Source of the DNA: Blastomussa wellsi
Lineage: Eukaryota > Cnidaria > Anthozoa > Scleractinia > Plerogyridae
NCBI GenBank assembly: GCA_947652115.1
Contig: OX393569.1
Coordinates: 1,617,315-1,681,314 of the forward strand
Direction: 5' to 3'
Length of the DNA stretch: 64,000 bases
The position numbers and the translations under genes were made by a program. Shown in pieces: positions 1-13,900 of the stretch. The notes beneath the pieces are model-generated. The model was not told the origin of the DNA. It ran no database searches and saw nothing but the letters and a program-made list of their open reading frames with translations. Numbering within the stretch: the stretch's first letter is position 1; every line of letters begins with the position of its first letter.

Positions 1-1959
1 TAGTTAAAACAGCATGGATCGAGATAAAATGTGATATGCAAATTAGCTATGAAATAGTATCTAATGCGCATGTGCACCAGCTGACTGTGTCCCTTTAAGG
101 GAACATGCATGCGTGTGTGACATTGAGACATGGCGACATGGACACGCCATAAACAGAACCTGTTTTCCTTTACATTGAATATGAGAAATAAAATTTACTG
201 ATTAAGGTATTATAACCTGGAGAGATTCACAGATGTAGCCTGATTTTCAGATTGTCTAGGGTTGTTCACTTCTAAAGTTCTGAATAAATGAGGAATGGCC
301 TAGAATTTGAAAAATTGGCATTTTTTTCCAGTTTTCAATCCATTTCCATCATTGGCATCCATAGCAGCAGATGCCAGTAAATGGTTTCAATGCTGTAACA
401 GTGCTCAAAATTAAACAAAAAAAACAGGTTGTCCTTATAGCAAATGCTGGACAATCTCGGGCAACCAGCGCTTTATTTTTCCTAAAAACTGGTTGCCTGA
501 ACAAAGTTTTACACTGTAGTTGTCTCAGGTAACCGCTAATTTTGAACAGTAATATAGCCTTAAGTAACAAAACTTAATTTTTTTTCCTTTGAGCAAAGGC
601 AGGTTTTAGCTAAAATGGGGTGACAGAGCGCCCGGGGAAGGCATGCAGGGGGTTAATGTGCTGAGCTCTGGATTAAGCGGTCCATATTAAAGTCCTGTTC
701 TGGTCATTGTACATTGTGTTGTGTTCTTGGGCAAAATGCTTTACTCTGACATTTATGGTTCAGCTGAGTATACATTTTCTTCAAATAAACTAGGCTTCAA
801 GTTGCATCAAAATTTATGCCTGTGTCAAGTATAATAGTTGGTGAGTAACTAATCATACAAAATATAAGAGCCCTGAATAAATAATAAATAATAATAAATT
901 AATAAGAGCCCTGTGTGCTTTGTGGGGCGTACTGTAGGTCTGCTCTATATAGGTGGCATTGAAAAAATGTATGAATATCACCTCTTGCATGTACAGTGTA
1001 TAAGGGATATAATTATTATAAACATGTTTCGATCTGCACTCAGAAACTTATTCTGGCATTGCCTATTTTTCAATTATTATAATTCTAAATATGCTACGTA
1101 CATGTATGTAAGGACATCAGTTTTTTTAGGATGCCAGTTACTGTTCAGAAAATTGGGGGTTACTTGATGACCCATGTTGGGGTATAGGGTTGCTGCTGGA
1201 GGTTGAAATCCTGACCCTGTTTAGGACAAAAATAACGTGAAATGTCAGTTTGGAGTACCACCAAGGTTGTTTAACTCTTCAGTTAATGCAAGGATGTCTG
1301 TTGTTACAGTGCGACACGCCTTAGTGCGGCCACCCAACAAACTTTTTTTGTAAGTTAGCCAATCAGAGAGCGTGAATTTGTTTGAGTTGTCCTGCCTCCT
1401 TGTTAAAAGGGTGACAGGTTTCGTGACAACAGCTTTGAACATAATTTGCAAGGAGACAGGACAACTCAAACAAATGCGCGCTCTCTGATTAGCTAATTAT
1501 AACTTGTCAAAAGAGTTTGTTGGGTGGCCACACTAAGGCATGTCACGCTGTAATAATGAATAGCAGTTCAACTACTACGTTTTTCCTTAATTTTCTTTCC
1601 TTTGTATCAGACTCAAAAAACATTCCAGGCAGAGATTGTGCAGGGCAGACTGGAAATTATCTTTAATATAGATCTCATTTACAGACAGTTGTGTCTTAAT
1701 ATACAAGAGTAGTTATTACATGTTTCTTATAACACAGGGATGTAGCTAAGGGCTGGCTACCAGCTATATAATTTCACTAGAAAACAAAGGCTCAAAGAAA
1801 TTTTGTAGGTACAATGGTCAGACAAGCAAGCTGAGCTTGTTTGTGAGCCGGCTTTGTAATTTCTTAGCTACATCCCTGGTAACATTGCAATTTAGTATTA
1901 GAATTTGTGCTATAAATATAGAGTTATTTTGTTTCCATTTGTGTCTTATTTTATTCCAG
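1..1959. other. 5' intron of the FTSJ3-like gene, repeats only
   Basis: No exon for the FTSJ3 N-terminus (SAM-binding loop) was found here on the + strand, so this stretch is read as intron. It holds a repeat at 1-130 shared with 59886-59990, a worn SINE fragment near 650-790 (the segment reading gtgttgtgttcttgggcaaa is shared with the SINEs at 17143 and 59245), and the fold-back element at 1304-1553. The open frames in it are short and unconvincing. Confidence 0.6.
1304..1553. mobile_element. Fold-back (palindromic) miniature element
   Basis: The left arm starts ttacagtgcgacacgcc and the right arm ends ggcatgtcacgctgtaa. The arms are about 100 bp each and pair with few mismatches (for example cccaacaaact and agtttgttggg), around a spacer of about 50 bp. 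It has no coding capacity. The structure is typical of non-autonomous DNA-transposon derivatives; the family is not identified. Confidence 0.75.
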
Positions 1960-4900
1960 GTGTTGACTTGGTTTCTATCAAGGCTATTCATAATGTTATT
2001 ACGATTCAGGAGGACATAACCACTGACAGATGCAAACAGGTAAAAATAATCAAATGTAAAACAAAAACTGCGAGGTCCATTGTGTGAATATAAGGCACCA
2101 ATCAATGTTAAGCCGGTGGTGGGGGGAGGTGCTAAAAAGGCTCTAAAACGGTCAAAAGTCCCCACTATGGGACGATAACTACCTATGCCTGGCCTCCCCC
2201 CCCCTTTTTTACCGGCCTAACCTTGATAGGTGCATAATCTATAATCTGAGGAAGTAGGAAAAAATATTTCTTATATTACTTGTGCGATCACATAGTTTTT
2301 ACTTGTAAATATATTGTGATGTTCCAGAAAGTATCCATACTCCTCACACGGAACGATTTTTGGTTTGAACCCACTCCCGTATGCCCCAGAAAGAAGTAGT
2401 CTTTAAGTTCAAACTCCCCTTCCGTGGTAGCACTGTAAGAGGAATAATTGTTCTGTTGGTGTGTTTGTTACAAGTAGTTTAAACTGAATTTGAATTATAT
2501 TTATTTAAATGATTTCAAACTAGGCATTTCAATTTGTATTTTCCTTTGTTTCAGACAATTTATCATTCTCAAACAAAGAAAAAGACAAACTCCTGCTAGT
2601 TTGAAATAATTTTGACTTGTCCGAAATTCATTTTAAGCTACAACATACTGTATGCAAGTTAAGCAAAATTATGAAAAAACTTAAGTTACAGTTGATTTAT
2701 TATTGCATTGAATGTTCTATTGTTAATATTAAGTTTTATTATAAATTCACAAATTGTCAGGTTTCCCATAATTAAATGGTCATGAAGCGGTTGTTATCCA
2801 TCATCTGTACTTGACAGATATCTTGCGATATACATTAAGTAAAGATATTTAGGCCAAAGTCTTGCAAAGTGCTGCACAACAGCAACTTTTCTAGCTGTAA
2901 AATGTGCTTCATTAATAATATGTTGAATACTAAAACATTATCCTGCTAAATTTTGTGGTTTATCATCTGATTTTAGCCAACTTGACCTGCAGACTCATCG
3001 GCTAAGTATCTAGGCGATATTCTTTGCGATTTCACAGTATAATAATATTGCAAGTTAAACATACCTGTCCACAAAGTGCTGTTTAATGTATGCTAATTTC
3101 TTCTTTATTTCCTGGATCATGTACATTCACAATATTTAGCTCATAAGCAAAGAGCTCCATACTTGGAAAGCAGACTGTGTTTTGAATGATGGGGCTCCAA
3201 ATGTTGGTTCAGCATGGATACAAGATGCTTTTACTCAAGGTAGTCATGTGCTGAGACTGTTTTTTGACATTCATACTGGATTTATTTTTAATTAAAAATA
3301 ATGTTTCAAATCTCATTTTTCTTCCTCAAAATTCTGACTAAAGTAGGTCCACCACAAATAAATCTCCCCCAACAAACACAATTCTCCAACACGTGCAGTA
3401 TATAAACAGACCTTTGTTGGCTTGTGTCAATAACCCACGATCAATAAAAAATATTTATCAAAATTCTAACATATGGCACAGAGGCTTTATGGTTAAACAT
3501 CTATATTTTGTTTTGTTTTCTTTGTATCAAGTCTCTTGTGGGAATTAACAGAACACAGAATTACACTTAAACTTGCACTGCATTTTTAACTAGAAAGTCT
3601 TGGAGTCATGTCAAAATTTTGATATATTGAACATAAGTTACTGTAAGATCTTCAGTGAAATTTATTGTTTGTTCATTTAATTTTCATGTAAATTTGTGGT
3701 TCCAGAAAATATACATACATATAATGGATAATTGCCAAATTGCCAAATTTTAAGGGAAAGTACAATGCTATATGGAAAATTCCTGTTGGGAGTGGAGTTC
3801 AAATCAAAAACCAGCTACAGGTTCTGGAATCACAAAATGCCTGTTTTGCTTTTATGTACGCAACACAGTGTTTCTATGCATACCTAATATTTATCTGACT
3901 CCTATTCAGTGATTACTTTCTCTTGATGTCAACTTTGTGAAATTGTGCTTTTTTATAGCTCAGTTGACCCTTAGTGCTCTGAAGCTAGCTTGTGATTTCT
4001 TACAAGAAGGGGGATGGTTTATAACCAAGGTATACAGTATGTTGAATAAGTTTCTGCTCAGTAATTTAATCATTTTTCTATACAAGTTACCTGTATTTAC
4101 TTTTAATTTATAGTTAATTTTTATTAAGATTTTTCCATGGACATATAATGTTGCTAACTAAAAATAATTTTGTGATCATCCAACAAATAATTAAATTAAT
4201 TGTAAAACTTACTATTAATAATTATAATAATATTATAATGTTTTTTGATGTTGCGTACTGTAGCATTGTAAATAAAATAATTATAAAAACTTCAAATGAA
4301 GCCTAAATTACTGTAACATTAAAACTCGAGAGCTGAGCTTTTGCTGATCTAGGGCGTGATCCCTCCCCCTTCATGTATGTCTTACTGTACTATGCTTGAT
4401 ACGTTTGATGTTCGAGGGTGCCCCAACTATAAGCCTGTTGGTTTCCGGAGGTCACCTTGCCGTATATTAAATTCTATGTACATGTATTTTTTGTAATATT
4501 ACGAAAATAGGCAGAATGAACGATGATGATGATGATGACAGTTCTCTGTTTGCATGACTGTGCACAACTTTGTGTGGTCTGGAAAATAATGCAGCTTTAA
4601 TTGTTCCAGGTGTTCAGGTCAAAAGATTACCAACCATTGTTATGGGTCTTCCAGCAGCTTTTTAAGAAGGTTCATTCTACAAAGCCACAGGCCTCAAGAT
4701 CAGAGTCTGCTGAGATTTTTGTTGTTTGCCAGGTTGGTTTCTGTGTGGAATAGTTAAATTTAGATTGCACTCTATCCACCCCCATAGTCCCCCCATTAAA
4801 TCTAAAATGCCAAGCATCTTACAATAATAAGCCGTCCTGTGCTTACAGTATATAATTATTACATTTAACAAGTACTCGGCCATGAGAAAGCATTGGATAT

Positions 4901-7900
4901 GAGATGATATATAGCTGACAAGGTGCATAGTGACGAGCTGGCTGTAACTATCTCATATCCAGCAAGTGAGAGTGGAATAATTGTTTTGATGTGAAGTGTA
5001 ATTATGAAGTAATTCATATTTGAACTGCGGATGTAGATGAAAGTAATAAATAATAATTGTTTTAATTTATTATTAAAAACTCACAAAAATTGCAATATTT
5101 GAGCTTCCTGGCTCTTCTCTTTGGCACGCACGCTTACCAAATATTATTTTATCCAATCAAAAACTATAGTGCAAGACCTTACAAACACACCAAACGTATT
5201 TGACATTTAACCCATGTTGTATGTGGGCTCAGTCCTTCATGTATCTCGTGGCTGGGATTTGGTCACCAACTGACACTTGTTCCCTCAACTAAATTTACCG
5301 GTTAAAGGAGCTATGTCATCGTTTGTGCACTTTCAAAAATTTAGCCAAATCCGTTTCAATCTTCCACATCCTCAGCCATCATTGAACATCCTTTTTGGTT
5401 TAGTATCACTCCTTTGGTGTTTTTCTCCCTTTATAGCAAACTATTATGTTTAGGTTTCCTACATTTTAAGAGTAATTTAGGTTGTACAAAAAATAATTCA
5501 AAATATCGTGACGTAGCTCCTTTACGGCACTATACAAGAGCAGCCACAAGCATGTCTTCAGTGTTATAGTTTTAAAGCCAGGCTCGCCTTGTAGTCCCTT
5601 TCCGCTGGTTTAACATGATGTGTCTTTGTTTCATTTCATCCCCCGAGGGCTACATAGCTCCAGCTAAGATTGACCCCAAACTTTTGGACCCAAAGCACGT
5701 CTTCAAAGAGGTCGAACCTGAAAGCAAGAAGAAAATTAGTATTCTACAAGTCGAGGTATAGACATAAACATACACTTGTGAAAATGTACAATGCGGGACA
5801 TAAATGCTGGGACATGTGGCGCAATTGTGGGCAAAATGACTGCTAGCCCCCTTCCCCCAAGCAATGTTGAGAATTGACTATCTTACACACCAAGTTCAGC
5901 ACATATATGTTTGTCAACATTGCTTGGGGGGAGGGGGGCTTGGGAGTTGGGAAGGGGGACTTGGGAACGTGCAGAACCCGTTTTTTTAAACCCCAGGATG
6001 ATCTGTTGCACTATTGAATACTCCTATTCAGAAGTGTCCCAACTATTTTTGACCTCCATTGTAGGTACGTGAACTGTATGCAGTATTGTGCGTGTATCAG
6101 TGTGTAAAAATAGTGTTGGCCTGTTTCTTCTTGTCTTCCTTTCTGTCTTCCTTTCATCTGTCCATGATCCATCGTTCGTTTGTCACTTCTTCCTCACTCA
6201 CTGCTCCCTTCCCCCTCCCATCCACCCTTCTGTCGCCAGCAGTCTGCTCAAGAATTAATTATCTCAGTATTCGTAGAATTCTGCGAAGTGGACTTCTACA
6301 TGTATGTGATAATTATTATAATGCAAAGTGAATTGAAGTGCAAATAACAGTGAACTGAAGCCAGTGTTGTGCATACATGTATAAAGAGTTTTATCTTCAT
6401 TCTTGATAATGCTGTTATTCATTTACATGTTAACAGTTTCTTGACAAGTGTTGTGTAACACCTGTAAATTATAATTATCTTGTCTCTCAGAAACAGAAAA
6501 GGCGTGCTGAAGGATATGATGAAGGGGACTACACTCTGTTCCGATCAGCCAAAGTTTCGGACTTTATTCAAGCAGAGCATCCACTTGATATCTTAAGTTT
6601 GGTGAATGAGGTTTGTTAAATGTCTGATGAACATTGCACTCTCATCTAATTCAAATGGGCCTGGCAATGATAATGATAATCCAAAGTGTTATTTTGAGTC
6701 TTGTATCTGCTTGAAGTGGTCATCAAATAATATAAAATGTAAGGTCAGGGGGTTCATTAAGACGTTCGCGCTAATTGTTTGTGTGCATTGTTACTGTGCA
6801 CAGAATTCGTCACGCCACGTCATCCATCGAGCATGCGCGCTGAGGGAAAACAAAGGGCCAGAAGCTGTTTTATAGCTTTTATGGTAGTTTACTCTCTTAA
6901 ATGGTCAGTGACCCCTACTTTTTTCCATAAACTGATTTTATTTACAATTCTCGGCAGATTGTCAAAAAATGAACAAAAAATCAATGTGGGAAGTTTAAAA
7001 ATTTTCAAGTTTTCTGCCCACAGGACATCGAATCCTGCCATCATGCGGCTGTTAGGCGAGTGGAAATGTGGTCGCTAAATGCGAATTTTTTCTTTAAGGA
7101 ACCACACCAATTGAATAAATTCACTTTATGGGTCCATTTGAACAACATTTGACAGAGATGGGTTCATTTCAAAGATTTATTTGCAATATTTTTGTGCTTA
7201 CAGACACAGTAGCCGTATCCGCTAGCGAAGCGAGAGTTTTCAGATTTATATGTAGGGTGTTCTTCTAGGCATGTTATCTCCAAAACGAAGTCGGTGACCC
7301 CCAATTTTTTTTGCATTTCTGACTTAAGTTACTCATTATCTTACAGTGGTGAGAAAATGTTTGCGCGAATGTCCTTAATGGCCGAGTACTGGGCAAATTG
7401 ACCAGCTGTGAACAAGTCTAAGCCATGACTTTGCTCGGCTGTACTTACTGACTTCCTGCACAAAAACGCAATGAAACTTCTGTAAAATTTGACTGGATGT
7501 GATATATCAAACACGAGAGACAGTGTTTTATCACGATTTCAAACACCGAGAAGAGAGTTGAAAATACGACACACAGCGGAGTATTTTTGACAAACTTCGA
7601 GGTGTTTGAAATTGTGATGAAATACTCGTGATGAAATTGTGATGAAATACTCGTGTTTTATATATCTTCTCAGACGAAGCTAAAACTATGGAGAAAACGA
7701 AGAAATAAAATCGTAAAAATCTATGCTAATTAAGATCACGTTTTCAAACCTCCTTCACGGTTCTGATTTCCTTTGTTTTAACGTGATGAATTATGAATGA
7801 GTTTGAGAAATTATTATCATTATAATTAGAACAAGTTCACACGGTTAAGAAATGCATTTTAAAATTTATGCACAATTTATGCTTCTTATTTGATATTTTG

Positions 7901-10900
7901 TTACTTTTCAGATTGTTTTTGATGACATGAAATATACAAAACACATCCTAACCACAGAGGAAATTCAAGAAGCCTGCAAAGATATTAAAGTGCTTGGAAA
8001 GTCCGACCTAAAGTAAGGTTTACAAAATAGCATTGAAATTATGCACCACACTAAAAGTTAACAACTGGTACATTTACTAATGATGCATAGCAGAGGAAAA
8101 ACCCTATAAACAATCTTAAACACACAAGAATCTTCAAACCTATAAACTGTACACAATCTTGTTCATACAGGAACAAATTTTGTGTAAGTAGGGATTTCTA
8201 TGGACCTATTGGCTCTACAGTCAAGTGAAACAGCAGTAAAAATAAACATCTGAGCACTATCTGTTTTCTTACAGGGGATTTGTGTTTGTATAGGCAGTCA
8301 TTAAGGTGGAAGATGAGCATCTAAATATTCTATAAACATAGCGGCATTTGTAAGATATACCATTTGACATGGGCTGACTTTAGATTAATGCCAAGCTGAC
8401 ATACCTAGTAATGTTTTGATCGGGTGAATCAGAAATTTGGTAGCTAGTTATAATCTTAATTGAAAATGTTACCGATCACTCTCACTGGATGCTGCAGGCA
8501 TTTTCTTGGAAGGCAATATGGTTGTGTATTAGTTGATCTTTTGATGTGATTTTAAAATGCAGGAATCTTTTGAGCTGGTGCAAGGCATTAAAGAAAGAGT
8601 TTTATGGAGAAGACTCCAAAAGGATGAGGTTTGTAAAATGTTACAAAACGTTCCATGGATATTGTAACTTGATATGATGCCTGTCACAAAAATATCTCCT
8701 GGCAACAAATTTATTTCAAGTGAGAAGTCATCCTGCACCCGCACACACACTCACCCATATATCCGACCTACTGTAGGAAGTAAGCTCACCTCTGTGGGAC
8801 GTCATGCAATATATAAGCCCGGTGTTAAGTTTCATTCTTTCAACAGGAGCCAAGAAGCTGAACAAAATAATTCGGAAGAGAATGAGGAGGTGATCAAGTA
8901 ATTACTGTACTTTAAAAGTATAACAAATCAGAATACTGGAAATAGGGTAAAAAAGAATATTACAAGACAAATGACATACAATATAAAAAAGATACAGTAC
9001 AATACAAACTTTATTTTCTTCAATAATATAGATTGTACATGTAGAATACTATTGTTGCAAGCGAAACCTATCAGAAGTGAGAAGAATAAACACAACAAAA
9101 CCTGGCATTGATGTACCATCAGATTGGTTGCAGCACAATAAAGATGTCAAAGTTAAATCAAAGTAATCTCGCTTTTCAGCACACTATACCTCTCTGAGAG
9201 TGTATGCTTGGTGACTGGCCATTTTACAGGGTGGACTTTATGTTATTTTATGTCTGACGCATCATCATCGGTCTCGCTGGTCATCACCAAACCAAGAGTA
9301 TGATTCTTGCTGGTAGTGAAATGGCATGTCATATGGATCAACAGATTATATGATCATCAAGAATACGCAAACTCGTTTCCGTCAATAACAATAGCTAGCA
9401 CCATTCATGTTAACTTTATGTTGGACCACAAGAGAAAGAACTTCTTCATCCGATGAAGGAGAGAGCTATTAAATAGAACTTTTCAATTTCAATGTTATTA
9501 GTTAGTTTATACTTGTGGGAATATAAACTAAGATTCCATAATGCACAGCTATTCATCTGAACAACTGTCTGTTTTAGGAAGCTCTTGAAAAGACAATTGA
9601 AGGACTAAAAGAAGAGGAAAACGCTATTATTAAGAGGTAAATTTAAAACACATTATTAACTTGAAACCATTAGCACACAAATACCATACCATGTCATGTG
9701 TCTGTAACCTTTGTACGCCTTGCAGTCCTATTTGTTTATAGTAATGGTTACATTATCATTTTAAATTTTGATACTTAATGCCGATTTCCACTAAATTGAC
9801 AGATCTAAGTGTTATTTTCCACTGTGACCATTTGGCGGGCAGTTGTTTTCGTTGCACCCGCCATTACTGACCTTTTCCTGCCCACCCGCCCAAAGAATTT
9901 TTAGTTGGCACTGTATTTTTTGTTAGCTTTGCCATGGTGCAATTTTCCCTTTGATGCATGATGTACATGTATGGGTTTGTTAAGTTTGTAATAAAGGTCA
10001 GGTTGTGGCGGTCAGCCTGGTGAGTGAGAATCTCAATTTGTGAAGAAATTAATGCAACGTCCAGCACATTATTACATGTAGGTACCAGATGTGTTTTGAA
10101 AGTTCACAAAAACTATAACATACGCCTTTAGGCCAGTGAAATTTATTACCAATCAAACTAGTTCAAAATCAGTTTTGCCCAAAATCATTTTGAATACATG
10201 CATGACTTTACTGCTTGCTAGTGACAACAACTTCTGTCACTCTTTCTAATAAAATACCCAAAACTTTGCACACTCTTGGCAAGATGTCGAGCCCTAAAAC
10301 TGTGGTAATATGAAGAAATCTGTTCCCAGCCACTGCACATGCATGTAGGTTTATACAGCTCTACAGCTAATTGAAGAAACCATTTGTCCTTTGAAAAGCA
10401 TAAACCATGAAAGATAAGCCGAATTGGATTGTGGTTCTATAGACAGAATCGGTAAGCTTGGCACTGTTCCATTTATTGATAATCAAGATGTTTTCTTTCC
10501 TTGAGAGCCTTAGAAGGGTTTTATAAATGAAATCTGCCTTTTATCGTGTTTATTCTGTCACAGAGGAAGGTTTTTTCTGATTTCCCAGTAAACGTTTGGG
10601 TCGCATCTTAATGGTTTATGGTTTTTATGCGTCACCATTTATTCAGTTTAATGTATATACACGTTTCTGTCTTCAGACAAAAAAGGAAAGTTCAACAACA
10701 GAGGCACAAATTGCAGGAGAAAGTGCGACTAAAAATGGTTTTACCAGGAGACACCAAAGACATGGAAACTGATATGGAAATGTTTTCCCTTGCAAACATC
10801 AAAAGTAAACAGGTAATGTGGTGAAATCATGTTCACAGTCATCGACATCATCGTTTTTACTTAAAGGGGCATTGTGACACCATTTTAGCAACACTTTAAA

Positions 10901-13900
10901 GGCCATTTCCAGTCCGTACTGTGCAGTCTCGCGATTTGTTTACATTTCTGTTTTGAATTTGTTGATACGTTACACTTCGGTAACTGCGTACATGAAGTTT
11001 TTGAGTCCGCCATTACGGGTCGTTTTGTTTGGGAGTTCGCAATGAGCTGAAACGTAAAATTTGTCTTCGCGCAAAGGAATAATGGTTTAATTTTGTTACC
11101 AGAGACTTCATTAGTGCATCAAAACCATTTACTGACATCTGCATGCTGTTATGGATGGCAAGGATGGAAGTTGATTGAAAATTGAAAAAGTTTGCCAATA
11201 AAACCAACTATTATGGTTTGCTCTCCCTGATAAATTTTCATTTGACATCTTTGCAATTCTGCAGGAGCATTTTTGTATGAGTAGAGGTATTAAGCAATGA
11301 CTATAGCAAAGAATTGACCTAAACACTCCACAATCACCATGACAACGCCCCCGTGGAACTGTACTGATACTTGTCACTGCTTTGGTCGCTCAATTGCTTC
11401 TCGTTCACCTGTTTTTCATTACCCGCGACGCTTCTCCCAAACAGATTCTTATTTAATGAGTATGGTTTTTTATGCGAATGCAGCCATAACACTACTGGAA
11501 CAAAGACCTGAAAAAAATTTCAGGCTCTGAATTTTTTTCAGGTCTTTGTTCCGGTAGTGTTATGGCTGCATTCGCATTAAAAAAACCCATACCTACTTAA
11601 TTGCTACTGTTGGACATTCATTAATTTGTTATTTAATAAGGAGTGTATCTCTGTATTGCAGCATCTTGATAAAGTGGATACAAATAATGCGGAATTTGAA
11701 GATGAAGAGGAAGAGGAGGATAAAAGTGAATCTGAAGTGGAAATAGAATCCGATTCTGATAATGAAGATGAAGGCGAAGATGTTAGTGAGAGTGGGTCTG
11801 AAAAAGATGGCGAGGAGCTGGAATTTGATGGCAGTGTTAGAGGAAAACCAAGCAGTGAAAACCAGCAGAGGTCGGTTACTCCGGGAACCTACTACAGATT
11901 TCGAAGCATGAAGCAGCGAGGAGTATTACTTCTCTCCACTCTCCCCTCCCCCAATGTCACGATGTTACTGGGAACATTTTGACAGATTCAGTCGAGGTTA
12001 AACAAGAAGTTCCGGTGTAAATGGGGCCTGGTCTGGCCATTCTCACGCCCGACTGGGTTGCCCTTACAATTCACCAATTCCTGAAGACCTATTTTCCTGC
12101 CAAAGAAAGGCGTTGAGAGTTGAAGTAGAACACGACACTAGTACACGACACTAGTACTCTGGACAGCTCTGAAAGCTGTCGCATCTTCCACGTCCCCTCT
12201 CTCGCTACAAGAGAGATTTAACATCCATATTCTGATTCCCAATTTGTACTAAATGTATGTCAGTGAAAAGCATGTTACACAGTAAGCGACAGAGTTCAAA
12301 TAATTTATTTGTTTTTCCTCTAAAATCAGGGATAAGAACCCGCTCTTGGTTGACTTGGAACCTGAGGTTCCTCTCACCGCAAAAGCAAGTATGTGGTTTG
12401 AAAAGGTACGTAGATTCAGGTCATCAGTTCAACGCGCATCCTATATTACCATGTTTCTCCAATCTGACTTGACTTGACTTGACTTGACTTGACTTCAACC
12501 ACCGAACGAACGAAGAAGCAGACTAGCAAAGGTGCACAATGCAATCTCTCAGTTGTTTTGTAAAGCTGTGATCTCTGTCGTTGTTTTTGCAGGATGTGTT
12601 TAAAGGTTTGGAAGATGAAGCTGATGAAGACCTGGAGATTTCTCAGATGATGGAAGAGTATAAAAATCAAGGAGGGACTATTTTAGGTCAGTTTATATGT
12701 TGATTATATGCGAGCCTTGCTCTAGATAATTAAATTTGTGTGCTGCAAAACAGAGCGATTTTCATTTGAGTTGTGTAAAACCGAAATTAATACCATTACA
12801 ATGGGCCCTCTCAAGAAATGCCGACAACTCCTTCATCTTCGACAAACTTCTTCGTGAAAGAATCCGTCACAATTTTTGGTCAGAATTAGCTAAATTTAAG
12901 CTTCTAATATAACGTCTCGTCAATACTCAAATCGTTTCTAAATCACTTATTTTATAACATGAAGTGGATTCATAACAGAATGATGAGGCAAAATATGTTA
13001 GTACTGATTTCATATGAGGTGCAATGGGAAAACTTGAAAACGTCGACCCGACGTTTTCAAGTTGGCATCAATCTCGATCTTGGCCATCCGGTCGCAAAAA
13101 CATCTATAAGCAGTTTCTATACATTACGATAGTCTTTCAAAGGATCTTTTATCATTATCATGCAGCTTCTATTGACCGAAAAGCGTCCCTTGGATTTTCG
13201 ATGTGTTACTTAAAATAGCGTGAGACTGCCACTCTTAGAAGTATTAAGACGGAATCCGTGTTACTACTTCAAATATATTATTAAGAGAAATCTTTTCTAA
13301 CAACACCAAACATCGAAAACAAATTTCGAAGTGCCACTGAATTCCACTGAATCGCTTAAAAGATGTGAGATTTTTCCTATAGCTTGCGACCTTTGAAATT
13401 CATTTTCTCAGTCTCTGATAAGAAATTGTTGTACCAAAATTATTTACACCTTATTGCAAACTTTTTAGTTACTGCTTCAGATATCTTATCAAAAGAAATC
13501 TTTTCTAACAACACCAAACATCGAAAACAACTTTCGAAGTTCCACTATAATGCCACTGAATCGCTTAAAGACGATTTTACAAAATGGCTACACGTTAGAT
13601 TTTGCCTACAGTTTGTGATCTTTAAAATTCATTTTCTCGGGCTCTGATAAGAAATTGTTGTCGGTGTTATCGCGGATAATTACTTACATCTTTAACTTTT
13701 ATTAAGGGTAGAAAATAACGCAATATGATTTAAATTATTCTGGTACTCGATTTTTGTCCAACTCAAATAAATATTACCCAACTTGTGCTGTGATATTCCA
13801 GTACTATGCTCTGGTTTTATTATCAAATTGGATTTCACGGGGCCCTAAAACCAACCAAGGCTTAAACTTGATATATCTGTTTATCACAGAAAAGAACTCC

